Assembly (NCBI GenBank): GCA_003154555.1
Contig: PMDT01000083.1
Span: forward strand, 267-10,125
From: Spirochaetaceae bacterium
GTDB lineage: Bacteria; Spirochaetota; Spirochaetia; SZUA-6; Fen-1364
Length of the DNA stretch: 9,859 bases
Direction: 5' to 3'
The translations under genes were made by a program, and so were the position numbers. Under the pieces are notes generated by a model that did no database searches, had not been told where the DNA came from, and saw only the letters and a list, made by a program, of their open reading frames with translations. Below, piece after piece: positions 1 through 8,899 of this stretch. Each line of letters starts with the position of its first letter. Position 1 is the first letter of the stretch.

Positions 1-111
1 CTCGTTGGGCGTTGCGTAGGCCAGGGAGTTGGAGAGCTGCGCGCCGACGTCGGCCGCCAGGATGAAGTCAATGAAGCGAAAGGCGATACCCTCCCAGGCA
101 TCTCCTGCATG
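1..111 (-). pseudogene. Probable 5'-truncated remnant of a PotD-like polyamine-binding protein gene (continues off left edge)
   Basis: Read on the minus strand, the frame is open from about 282 down to 1 and its last 37 codons resemble the C-terminal lobe of spermidine/putrescine-binding proteins: GDAWEG, then RFIDFIL, ADVGAQLS and YATPNE. This matches the PotD pattern in which a helix of the type 'A-x-x-FI-FLL-x-P-x-V-A' is followed by 'Y-x-TPN'. Known PotD proteins serve as the periplasmic receptor of an ABC polyamine importer. Upstream of about 111 the similarity stops abruptly. The preceding in-frame residues (from an ATG at 184-186) are Arg/Pro-rich and lack the usual PotD motifs, and no other frame supplies them, so the N-terminal part appears lost. 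The 3' end lies outside the window. Alternative: an intact gene broken by a sequencing or assembly error. The family call rests on about 35 residues, hence moderate confidence. Confidence 0.5.
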
Positions 112-173
112 CAATACCTTTGAAGAATAATTTCTCCGCGGCCCCTTCCTTTCCCGCCATATGGGTCCCCGCG

Positions 174-210
174 GTATCCAGTTCATGGATGCCTGCGTAT
201 CCAGCTCATG
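174..210. repeat. Imperfect direct repeat with internal dyads; candidate upstream activator site
   Basis: GTATCCAGTTCATG (174-187) recurs as GTATCCAGCTCATG (197-210), 13 of 14 bases identical and offset by 23 bp, about two helical turns. The first copy forms a dyad ATCCA-N5-TGGAT (176-190), and the TGGAT arm also pairs with ATCCA of the second copy (186-203). Relative to the predicted sigma-54 start near 325 the copies are centred about 119 and 142 bp upstream, the usual range for NtrC-type activator sites. That this is a binding site for the regulator encoded at 6538 is inference. It could instead be a piece of a degenerate dispersed intergenic repeat. Confidence 0.4.
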
Positions 211-215
211 CGGCC

Positions 216-225
216 TGTTCGAACA
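216..225. promoter_or_regulatory. 10-bp perfect palindrome TGTTCGAACA, possible operator
   Basis: TGTTCGAACA is a perfect palindrome in the non-coding region, centred about 105 bp upstream of the predicted sigma-54 start. The symmetry does not extend into the flanks. A transcription factor site is possible, but a single 10-bp palindrome can occur by chance and no known regulator is assigned. Confidence 0.2.
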
Positions 226-298
226 CCGGGGACACCACGAATGGCGTATTTCCTTGGCCCTTGAAGAGATACAGTGTCTTTACCGGCGTGCCCCTAAT

Positions 299-314
299 TG
301 GCACGGCAATTGCA
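299..314 (+). promoter_or_regulatory. Sigma-54 (RpoN) promoter
   Basis: TGGCACGGCAATTGCA matches the sigma-54 consensus TGGCACG-N4-TTGCW at every specified position. The -24 GG is at 300-301 and the -12 GC at 312-313, with exactly 10 bp between them as required. The expected transcription start is about 325, giving a leader of about 39 nt before the binding-protein ATG at 364. It lies on the correct strand directly ahead of a well-expressed type of gene, and the same gene cluster encodes a sigma-54-dependent activator (6538-7938). Such promoters are inactive without an enhancer-binding ATPase, so expression of the binding protein is predicted to depend on one. I saw no clear IHF box between this element and the upstream repeats. 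Confidence 0.85.
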
Positions 315-323
315 TTTCTTCTT

Positions 324-338
324 GCGGTTGTCAACCGC
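324..338 (+). promoter_or_regulatory. Perfect dyad at the predicted transcription start (5' hairpin or operator)
   Basis: GCGGTTG-T-CAACCGC is a perfect inverted repeat with 7-bp arms around one base. It starts at the position predicted for +1 of the sigma-54 promoter. In RNA it would fold as a 5-bp GC-rich stem with a 5-nt loop at the extreme 5' end, the sort of structure known to protect some bacterial mRNAs from decay. As DNA, it could be a repressor operator over the start site. The sequence does not decide between the two. Confidence 0.5.
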
Positions 339-363
339 GTATTCATCTCCAGAGGAGGTTCCT

Positions 364-1359
364 ATGAAGAGATCACTCGTGCTGGTTCTGGCCGTTGCGC
401 TGGCCGCACTCATGGCCATGCCCCTGTTCGCCGGCGGCTCGCAGGAAGCGGGCAAGAAGAGCGTCACCATCGCCTTCATGCCGGGCGTCGCGGATCCTTT
501 CTATTACACGATGGAAAAAGGTATCCGGGCCAAGGCCAAGGCGCTCGGGGTGAACATTGTCGTCGGTGACTATCCGGATTCGTGGGGTCCCGAGAAGCAG
601 GTTCCCAATCTCCAGGCACTCATGGCCAAAGGCGGCATCGATCTGCTGCTCATCGCCCCGACCTCCAACCAGGCGCTCGTGGCGCCCCTGAAGGCCATCT
701 CGGACAAGGGCATCCCCGTCATCACCGTCGACACGTACCTCGGGGACGGCGACTATTCCAAGCCCAGCGCCTACAGCTTCCCCCTGGCCTATATCGGCAC
801 CGATAACAAACTGGGCGGAAAGCAGGTGGCCGAGCACCTGGCCAAGCTGATCGGGGAAAAGGGCAAGGTCTACGTCGTCAACACCAACCCTGACGCCTCC
901 TCTGTCATCGACCGCGGCAACGGGTTCAAGGAAGGCATCGCGGAGTTCCCCAACATCACGCTGGTCGGAATGGATTACTGCATGGACAACCAGCAGAAGG
1001 CCATGGAGCTGACCACGGCGGCCCTGCAGAAGAACCCGGACCTCGCGGGCATCTTCGGCGTCAACGTGTTCAGCGCGCAGGGATCGGCCCAGGCGGTCAA
1101 GAATGCGGGCCTTGCGGGCGCCGTGAAGATCGCTTCCTGGGACGCGACCCAGACCCTCATCGATGCCCTGAAGGGCGGCGACATCGACCTGGTGCTTGCG
1201 CAGCTTCCCGGCCAGATCGGATCATTGGGCGTGGACGCGGGATACAAGTACCTGACCGCGAAGACGGCCCCCCAGAAAAAAATCATCCCGGGGTTCCAGT
1301 TCTTCACCAAGGACAACGTGAACGATCCCGCGATGCAGCAGTACATCTATTCGAAGTAG
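364..1359 (+). CDS. Sugar-type ABC transporter solute-binding protein (CUT2/ribose family, Peripla_BP_4-like)
   Basis: This 331-residue protein is predicted to capture a small solute, probably a sugar or polyol, outside the inner membrane and deliver it to the permeases encoded next. Residues 1-23 are a signal peptide (KR, hydrophobic core, PLFA) with probable cleavage before GGSQEAG; there is no lipobox cysteine. The mature part has the two-lobed periplasmic-binding fold of the RbsB type: an aromatic pocket element F46-Y47-Y48, a VDTY motif at about 122-125, SWDATQ around D260 and QLPGQIG at 280-286, matching the RbsB segment that precedes the last helix. The ATG at 364 was chosen because GGAGG (354-358) sits 5 bp upstream and the signal peptide begins there; the open frame reaches back to 298 but that would add an unrelated tail. 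It is preceded by a sigma-54 promoter and followed by a strong terminator. Substrate undetermined. Confidence 0.9.
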   Translation: MKRSLVLVLAVALAALMAMPLFAGGSQEAGKKSVTIAFMPGVADPFYYTMEKGIRAKAKALGVNIVVGDYPDSWGPEKQVPNLQALMAKGGIDLLLIAPTSNQALVAPLKAISDKGIPVITVDTYLGDGDYSKPSAYSFPLAYIGTDNKLGGKQVAEHLAKLIGEKGKVYVVNTNPDASSVIDRGNGFKEGIAEFPNITLVGMDYCMDNQQKAMELTTAALQKNPDLAGIFGVNVFSAQGSAQAVKNAGLAGAVKIASWDATQTLIDALKGGDIDLVLAQLPGQIGSLGVDAGYKYLTAKTAPQKKIIPGFQFFTKDNVNDPAMQQYIYSK

Positions 1360-1377
1360 CGCATTCGTGCGGTATGC

Positions 1378-1407
1378 GGGCCGGCTCCACGGAGCCGGCC
1401 CTTTTTT
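1378..1407 (+). terminator. Rho-independent terminator between binding protein and permease genes
   Basis: GGGCCGGCTC (1378-1387) pairs perfectly with GAGCCGGCCC (1392-1401) around a CACG loop, followed at once by six T residues (1402-1407). The stem is very GC-rich and lies 18 bp after the binding-protein stop. It should end most transcripts from the upstream promoter while some read through, a common way for ABC operons to make more binding protein than membrane subunits. It can also protect the short transcript's 3' end. Confidence 0.9.
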
Positions 1408-1416
1408 CGCCTTCGA

Positions 1417-1445
1417 TTGCGACAGCATCAATCTTATTGTACGAT
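1417..1445 (+). promoter_or_regulatory. Possible sigma-70-type promoter for the permease operon
   Basis: TTGCGA (1417-1422) and TACGAT (1440-1445) are separated by 17 bp. Each hexamer matches its consensus at 4 of 6 positions, in the local AT-richer stretch after the terminator. The predicted start near 1452 would be about 28 bp before the permease ATG. It would allow the permeases, ATPase, kinase and regulator to be made at a basal level independently of the sigma-54 promoter. The match is modest and could be chance. Confidence 0.35.
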
Positions 1446-1479
1446 CTGTTTCTAGTTTGCGCCGCGGGAGAGGTGATCA

Positions 1480-2565
1480 ATGGGAGACAAGGCTCTGGCA
1501 ATGAAGGGCGGCAGGGAAAAGGCGTCTGTGTTTTCCGTGCTGGCGCGGAACTGGTCCTTTTTCTTTCTCGTGCTCACTGTGGTGATCTTCTCCTTCACCG
1601 GAAAGAACTTCTTCGCGCTGAATAATTTCCAGAGCATCATCCATCTTGCCACCACGGCGCTCCTGCTCGCATGCGCCGAGACCTTCGTCATCATCACCGG
1701 CGGAGTGGATCTTTCGGTCGGGTTCGTCCTCGGGCTCTCCGCCGTGGCTTCGGCGAGCACCATGCAGCTTCTTTACGCGGCCCATTGGAGCGCGCCGGCC
1801 AGCGTGCTCGTGGGGATCGTCGTGGGAATAGCGGCCAGCCTGGCATGCGGTCTGGTGGCCGGCGTCATGATCGCACGCTTCAAGGTGCCCCCGTTCATTG
1901 CCACTCTTGGGACGATGGGCATCGCGATCGGCGTTTCCTACCACATCTGCGGAGGCTTCCCGATCGGTTACCTGCCGCCGGGGCTGACGGATATCGGCAA
2001 CATGTATGTCCTGTACGTACACCCGGCCAGTGGCGCGTGGAGCTTTTTCGCCCGCCCGGCGAGCATCGCCGCCAACCAGATCAAGGAGCTGGTCCGAATC
2101 GCGCCAATCTCCTTCATCCTCATCTTCGTCTTTCTCCTCCTGCTCTGGCACCTCCTGAAAAACACCCGTTTCGGCCAGCATACTTATGCGATCGGCGGCA
2201 GCATGGATGCCTCAGTCCGGGCGGGAATCAACACGAGGCGACATCTCATCCTCATCTACGTGCTGTCGACCTTCCTGGCGGGCCTGGCGGGCATCGTCGA
2301 TCTGTTCCAGAGCGGCACGGGCAACTTCACGACATTCGGCGCCCAGTTGGAGCTTTTCGCGATCGCGGCCGTCATCATCGGCGGCGCGAGCCTCATGGGG
2401 GGCAAGGGGCGCATCCTCGCGTCCGCCGTGGGTGTCTTGTTGTTGAAGGTGCTGGAGAACGGACTGAACCTTTCCGGCGTCCAACCCTTCTACCGCTACA
2501 TCGCCGTCGGGCTCATCCTTATCGTCGCAGTCGTGATCGACCAGCTCTTCCCGGATCTCTTTTAG
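1480..2565 (+). CDS. ABC transporter permease, RbsC-like (BPD_transp_2), first of two paralogues
   Basis: A 361-residue, strongly hydrophobic inner-membrane protein with multiple predicted transmembrane helices, belonging to the ribose/sugar (CUT2) permease family. It carries the family hallmark ETFVIITGGVDLSVG (67-81), a KVPPFIATLGT segment, and the cytoplasmic coupling region YAIGGSMDASVRAGINTRR (from about 236) expected to contact the ATPase, then IGGASLMGG near the C-terminal helices. The start at 1480 has GGGAGAGG about 6 bp upstream. The N-terminus (MGDKALAMKGGREKA) is a charged cytoplasmic tail before the first helix. The next permease begins 15 bp downstream and is clearly related, so the two probably form a heteromeric channel. 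Substrate not deducible from the sequence. Confidence 0.9.
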   Translation: MGDKALAMKGGREKASVFSVLARNWSFFFLVLTVVIFSFTGKNFFALNNFQSIIHLATTALLLACAETFVIITGGVDLSVGFVLGLSAVASASTMQLLYAAHWSAPASVLVGIVVGIAASLACGLVAGVMIARFKVPPFIATLGTMGIAIGVSYHICGGFPIGYLPPGLTDIGNMYVLYVHPASGAWSFFARPASIAANQIKELVRIAPISFILIFVFLLLLWHLLKNTRFGQHTYAIGGSMDASVRAGINTRRHLILIYVLSTFLAGLAGIVDLFQSGTGNFTTFGAQLELFAIAAVIIGGASLMGGKGRILASAVGVLLLKVLENGLNLSGVQPFYRYIAVGLILIVAVVIDQLFPDLF

Positions 2566-2580
2566 AGCAAGGAGCGGACA

Positions 2581-3633
2581 ATGGCGCGCGCAGGCGGATT
2601 CACCACCCTGATCGGACAACGATGGGCCATGCTCTTTCTCCTCATCGAGCTGGTCTTTTTCAGCTTCCTGGGGGGCGGCTTCTTTACGATGAACGGCTTC
2701 CAGATCGTTCTCTTCTACAGCACGACCCTCGCCCTGCTGGCAACGGCGGAAACATTCGTCATCGTGACCGGCGGCATCGACCTGTCGGTGGGATTCGTCA
2801 TGGGCTTCGCGTCGGTCGTATCGGCCAAGCTCGCGGTTCGTTTCGATTCCCTGGGGCTGGCTCCCGAGCTTTCAATCCTCTTCGCCGTCCTGGTCACCCT
2901 CGCGATAGGATTGCTCCCGGGCTTCGTCAACGGCGTTCTTGTGGCGCGCCTGAAGGTGCCGCCGTTCCTGGCGACATTCGCGGTGCAGGGAATCACGTAT
3001 GGCACCTCCCTGATCATCACACAGGGCTCCGCCGCCATCAACGTTCCCAATCTCGCCAATGTCATCGGCAACAGCTACTTCATCCACCTGGTGCCCGGCA
3101 GGGGAATCTGGTTCTTCACCCGGCCTGAAGCGGCGCGCGGGGCCGATGTGATCGACATCATCCCCACGATGGTCGTCGTCACCGTGCTCGTCATCGCCGT
3201 GGCGTCGTTCCTCCTCAAACGGACCCGGTTCGGCAGGCACACCTATGCGATCGGCGGAAACATCGACGCCGCCCTCAGGGCCGGGATCAACACGCGCAGA
3301 CATCTGGTCGTCATCTATGTCCTGTCCTCTCTCTTTGCCACCCTTTCGGGCATCATTTACATGCTGGAATACGTGTCGGGCAAGGCGGACGCAGGATCCT
3401 CCTTCATGCTCGATTCGGTCGTCGCGGTCGTGATCGGAGGGGCGAGCCTGTTCGGCGGCGTCGGCACAATCTGGCGCACGATCCTCGGCGTGCTGATACT
3501 CTCCGTCCTGGAGATGGGGCTGAAGATGATGGGTGTGCAGACATTCGACAAATACATCGCGGTGGGGATTATCCTGATCTTCGCCGTCTTGATCGACCAG
3601 TTCTTCCCCGAGATGATCCACAAGGAGGACTAG
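2581..3633 (+). CDS. ABC transporter permease, RbsC-like (BPD_transp_2), second of two paralogues
   Basis: A 350-residue multi-helix inner-membrane permease of the same family as its upstream neighbour. Shared landmarks are ETFVIVTGGIDLSVG (57-71), LKVPPFLATFAVQG, the coupling segment YAIGGNIDAALRAGINTRR (from about 222) and IGGASLFGG near the end. The ATG at 2581 follows AAGGAG by 7-8 bp. The strong similarity to the preceding gene in sequence and order of motifs points to an old tandem duplication, with divergence mainly in the periplasmic loop around 150-185. The gene ends 4 bp before the ATPase start, and the ATPase ribosome-binding site (GGAGG, 3625-3629) lies inside its last codons, suggesting coupled translation. 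Confidence 0.9.
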   Translation: MARAGGFTTLIGQRWAMLFLLIELVFFSFLGGGFFTMNGFQIVLFYSTTLALLATAETFVIVTGGIDLSVGFVMGFASVVSAKLAVRFDSLGLAPELSILFAVLVTLAIGLLPGFVNGVLVARLKVPPFLATFAVQGITYGTSLIITQGSAAINVPNLANVIGNSYFIHLVPGRGIWFFTRPEAARGADVIDIIPTMVVVTVLVIAVASFLLKRTRFGRHTYAIGGNIDAALRAGINTRRHLVVIYVLSSLFATLSGIIYMLEYVSGKADAGSSFMLDSVVAVVIGGASLFGGVGTIWRTILGVLILSVLEMGLKMMGVQTFDKYIAVGIILIFAVLIDQFFPEMIHKED

Positions 3634-3637
3634 CGGC

Positions 3638-4390
3638 ATGGGATACGTGCTTGAAGTCAGGAATATCACGAAGCGATTCGGCGGCCTGGTGGCCGTCAAC
3701 GATGTGAGCATGGGCGTCCAGGCGGGAGAGGTCGTCGGTCTCCTGGGGGACAACGGGGCGGGAAAGTCCACCCTCATCAAGGTGATCTCGGGCGTCTACA
3801 AGGCCGATGCGGGGAAGATTCTTTTCATGGACAAGGAAGTCCAGATCGACTCCCCCATGGACGCGCTGGCCATGGGCATCGAGACGATCTACCAGGACCT
3901 GGCGCTGGCGGAGAATCTCAACACGCCCGCCAACATCTTCCTGGGACGGGAGAAGATGAAGAAGGCGCTGGGCTTCCTCAATGTGCTGGACCACGCCTAC
4001 ATGCAGAAAGAGAGCAGCAAGATCCTCGAAAAGCTCGACATCCTCATTCCTTCCCTGCGCAACCGCATCCGTGCCCTTTCCGGCGGCCAGCGGCAGGCGG
4101 TCGCCATTTCCCGCTCGATCTACTGGGACGCGAAGTTCCTCATCATGGACGAGCCCACCGCGGCGCTCGGCGTCGCGGAGCAGAAGAAGGTCATCTCCAC
4201 GATCAACCTCCTGAAGAGCCATGGCATCGGCATCATTGTCATAAGCCACCAGATGCACGACATCTTCCAGGTGGCCGACCGCATGATCATCATGCGGCGC
4301 GGAGAAAAGGTCGCCGAGCTGGTCACGAAGAACACCAACGCCGACGAGGTGGTGAGCCTCATCGTGGGGGCGGAGACCGTGACGAAATAG
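3638..4390 (+). CDS. Sugar ABC transporter ATP-binding protein, single-domain (FrcA-like)
   Basis: A 250-residue ABC ATPase that would power the two permeases from the cytoplasmic side. All catalytic elements are present: Walker A GDNGAGKST (37-45), Q-loop Q86 in YQDLAL, signature LSGGQ (147-151), Walker B ending MDE with catalytic E172, and H-loop H204 in VISHQ. The segment NTPANIFLGRE is typical of monosaccharide-type importers. The length equals one ABC domain, whereas most CUT2 systems such as RbsA or XylG use a tandem, roughly 500-residue ATPase; a homodimer like that of FrcA-type systems is therefore expected. The D-loop reads ALGV rather than SALD, as I recall for FrcA-like members. 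The ATG at 3638 is set by GGAGG at 3625-3629. The kinase gene starts 6 bp after its stop. Confidence 0.92.
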   Translation: MGYVLEVRNITKRFGGLVAVNDVSMGVQAGEVVGLLGDNGAGKSTLIKVISGVYKADAGKILFMDKEVQIDSPMDALAMGIETIYQDLALAENLNTPANIFLGREKMKKALGFLNVLDHAYMQKESSKILEKLDILIPSLRNRIRALSGGQRQAVAISRSIYWDAKFLIMDEPTAALGVAEQKKVISTINLLKSHGIGIIVISHQMHDIFQVADRMIIMRRGEKVAELVTKNTNADEVVSLIVGAETVTK

Positions 4391-4396
4391 GATGAG

Positions 4397-6537
<2,141 letters not shown>

Positions 6538-6541
<4 letters not shown>

Positions 6542-7938
6542 AGGGCGCATCGATCCTGATCGTCGACGACGAGGAAGGAATCCGCCACGGCCTGGAGAAC
6601 CTGTTCCGCAAGGAAGGCTTCTCCGTACACAGCGCGGCGGACTTCGATGCGGCGGTCGGCGCGGCCGGGAAGTATCCCCTGGATGCCGCGCTGGTGGACA
6701 TCCGCCTGCGCGGGGAGCGGTCGGGCATCGACCTGCTGCGCGAGCTGAAACGCCAGGAGCCCGACGTCGTGGTGATCGTCATTACCGGCTTCGGCAGCAT
6801 CGACAGCGTGATCACCTCGATGAAGGGCGGCGCGGCGGACTACTTTCTCAAGCCCATCGACAACGCGAAGCTGCTGGACGCGGTGCGCAGGAACCTGCAG
6901 CTGCGGACCCTCGCGCGGGAAAACCGCTTCCTCCGCGACGAGCTCTCCCTGCGGTCCCTGCCGCACACCTTCGTGACGCGCGATCCCGGCGTGCAGGCGC
7001 TCCTTTCCACCGCGGACAAGGTGAAGGATACCTCGGTCACGGTGCTCATCACGGGGGAGAGCGGCACCGGCAAGGAAGTGCTCGCGCGCTACATCCATTT
7101 CACCGGCGTGCGGCGTGACGGGGAGTTCATCTCCATCAACTGCGCCGCCCTGAGCGAAACCCTGCTGCTCTCCGAGCTCTTCGGGCATGAGCGGGGCGCC
7201 TTCACCGGCGCAGTGGAGCGGAAGAGGGGCAAATTCGAGCTTGCCAATGGCGGCACCCTCTTCCTGGACGAGATCGGCGACATGTCGATGGACACGCAGG
7301 CGAAGCTCCTGCGCGTGATCGAGGAGTCGAGCTTCGAGCGTGTGGGCGGCGTGAAGCGCATCAGCGTGGACGCGCGCATCATCGCGGCCACAAACAAGGA
7401 CCTCGCAGCGCTCATCCGGGACGGGAAGTTCCGAGACGACCTGTTCTATCGTCTCAATGTCGTGTCCCTGAATCTTTCGCCGCTCCGCGAACGGCAGGGC
7501 GACATCCCCCTCCTCGTGGCGCATTTCCTTACGAAGTACAACGAACGCTACACCCGGGCACCGATCACACTGAGCGCCGACACCACGCGCGCGCTGGAAG
7601 CCTGGCACTGGCCGGGCAATGTCCGCGAGCTGGAGAACACGGTGAACCAGATCGTGCTGCTGGGGGAGAAAAGTTTCATGGCGCCCGGCAGACCCGGAGC
7701 CCCGCGCGCGGCGCAGCTTGCCGCGCCTGTGGAGGACCCGGCTGTGGCGGCCGGTGCCGCCGGACTGAAGCACGGACTGGAAGCAGTCACCCGACAGTAC
7801 GAAAGACAGCGGATCGCCGACTGCCTGGCGCGCAATGCCGGCAACAAGTCAAAAACGGCACGTGAGCTCCACGTCACGCGAAAGACCCTGGCGCAGAAGA
7901 TCGCCCGCTACGGGCTGTCACAGGAGCGGGCGCCGTAA
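6538..7938 (+). CDS. NtrC-family sigma-54-dependent response regulator
   Basis: A 466-residue regulator with three domains. The receiver (about 5-120) has acidic pocket D10-D11, phosphoacceptor D54, T83 and K106. The AAA+ domain has Walker A GESGTGKE (174-181), the GAFTGA loop that contacts sigma-54 (221-226), and Walker B LFLDE ending at D245-E246. An Ala/Pro-rich linker leads to a Fis-type helix-turn-helix (about 436-456; [20 protein letters not shown]). All residues needed for phosphorylation, ATP hydrolysis and sigma-54 engagement are present, so it should be active. When phosphorylated it is expected to oligomerise on upstream DNA and drive open-complex formation. Its likely partner is the overlapping kinase gene, and a likely target is the sigma-54 promoter at 299-314 at the head of the same cluster. 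No hairpin terminator was seen in the 45 bp after its stop. Confidence 0.94.
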
Positions 7939-7983
7939 GCGACAGCATGCCCCGCGCGAGCGCAAAATCGATACCTTTGTGCC

Positions 7984-8586
7984 ATGGTCAACCCGTCGAG
8001 TGAAGACGTCGAGAAATTCCATCGCTGGTCGCGGACGTACGAGCGTTCGCTCGGGCAGTTCTTTTTCTTCGGCCCCGTGCATCGGGCCGTGCTGAATCTC
8101 GTGGAAGCGCACCTCGGCGGGCGGATGCCGGAAAGCGTCCTGGACGTGGGCTGCGGCACGGGCCGTCTTCTCCGTCGCGCCGCCGTGCGGTGGCCGACAG
8201 CACGCCTCGTCGGCGTGGATCCGGCCGAAGGCATGATCAAGCTGGCGCAAGAGCTGACGCCGTCGGCAACATTCCTCGTCGGAAAAGGAGAGGCGGTGCC
8301 CCTGCCCGACTCTTCCGTGGACGTCGCCTTCAGCACCGTTTCATTTCATCACTGGCATGACCAGGCGGCAGGGCTGCGGGAGATCGCGCGCGTCCTGCGT
8401 CCGCACGGCCTTTTCTGTCTCGCCGATGGCGTCCTGCCGTCGATAGCGGCGGGCATCATCGCGCACCGAAGGATCCATACGCACAGGGAAATGGCCGCCC
8501 TGTTCGTCGATGCCGGCCTGGACATCGCGTCCCAGACGCGCATCATGGCCGGCGGAGTGCTGGCCACCGTCGGCGCGAAAAGCTGA
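7984..8586 (+). CDS. Class I SAM-dependent methyltransferase (Methyltransf_11 type), substrate unknown
   Basis: A 200-residue soluble protein with the Rossmann-like SAM-binding core: motif I VLDVGCGTG (52-60), acidic D79 at the end of strand 2 in LVGVDPAEGM for ribose binding, a motif-II-like DVAFSTVSFHHW, and REIARVLRPHGLFCLADG, the typical late strand of small-molecule methyltransferases. The family methylates varied small molecules, quinones or proteins, and nothing here fixes the substrate. The ATG at 7984 is the natural start of the domain, but there is no convincing ribosome-binding site upstream, so translation may be weak. It lies 45 bp after the regulator on the same strand without a visible terminator between, so read-through from the operon is possible, yet the product has no obvious link to sugar transport. 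It converges with the copper genes. Confidence 0.85.
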   Translation: MVNPSSEDVEKFHRWSRTYERSLGQFFFFGPVHRAVLNLVEAHLGGRMPESVLDVGCGTGRLLRRAAVRWPTARLVGVDPAEGMIKLAQELTPSATFLVGKGEAVPLPDSSVDVAFSTVSFHHWHDQAAGLREIARVLRPHGLFCLADGVLPSIAAGIIAHRRIHTHREMAALFVDAGLDIASQTRIMAGGVLATVGAKS

Positions 8587-8623
8587 CGCCGCTACTTGAC
8601 CGCGTATTTTGCGGGGTCGGAAT

Positions 8624-8899
8624 CTATCTTTCGAGGTATGTCTCCAAGATCATGGAAATTTCGTCGATCTTCTCCGCGCCCTTGTCGGTACGGATGGCAT
8701 CCTTCACGCACGTGTCCATGTGCTGGCGCAGAATGACGATATTCGCTTTTTTCAGAAGGGCGATGGTCGCCAGGATCTGCTTTGCCACGTCGATGCAGTA
8801 GCGGTCTTCCTCCACCATGCGGAGCACACCGTCGACCTGGCCGCGGGCGGTCTTCAGGAGCGCCATTGCCTTGTGGGAATCGTGACTACCGTGATCCAT
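8624..8899 (-). CDS. csoR: CsoR-family copper-sensing transcriptional repressor
   Basis: A 91-residue, all-helical DUF156 protein. It has the Cys-His-Cys ligand set of Cu(I)-responsive CsoR: C35 in DRYCIDV, H60 in RQHMDTC and C64, one position off the M. tuberculosis CsoR numbering (C36, H61, C65). Y34 and E80 correspond to its second-shell residues. In the family, the apo-protein represses copper efflux genes and copper binding releases it from DNA. The N-terminus MDHGSHDSH adds three histidines. The start at 8899 was chosen because GGAGG (complement of 8906-8910) lies 6 bp upstream; an in-frame ATG at 8950 would add an unrelated Arg-rich tail within the preceding gene. It overlaps the end of the copper ATPase gene by 14 bp, so its translation is probably coupled. 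The operator it binds should lie upstream of the ATPase gene, outside the window. Confidence 0.9.
   Translation of the reverse strand: MDHGSHDSHKAMALLKTARGQVDGVLRMVEEDRYCIDVAKQILATIALLKKANIVILRQHMDTCVKDAIRTDKGAEKIDEISMILETYLER

Noticed and set aside
157..164. CCATATGG palindrome
   Set aside because: Only 8 bp, with no extension into the flanks, and expected by chance in a region of this size.
206..346. 46-codon minus-strand open frame starting MNTRLTTARRNA
   Set aside because: The product looks protein-like in part (KTLYLFKGQG), but it has no properly spaced ribosome-binding site, overlaps the sigma-54 promoter and start-site dyad, and has no known relative that I recognise.
120..569. 149-codon plus-strand frame beginning MKNNFSAAPSF
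   Set aside because: It runs out of frame into the binding-protein gene and covers the promoter region; no ribosome-binding site and no domain.
1671..3128. Plus-strand frame of 485 codons crossing the two permease genes
   Set aside because: It is a +1 shadow of both permeases, with Arg/His/Pro-rich composition, and conflicts with two clear RbsC-like proteins.
7605..7620. TGGCACTGGCCGGGCA, a GG-N10-GC match inside the regulator gene
   Set aside because: It lacks the TTGCA half, lies within coding sequence and has no gene start suitably downstream; it encodes the conserved WHWPGN segment.
8598..8618. Weak stem (GACCGC...GCGGGGTC) between the methyltransferase and csoR genes
   Set aside because: The stem needs a 2-nt bulge and has no T-run on either strand, so it cannot be called a terminator for the convergent genes.
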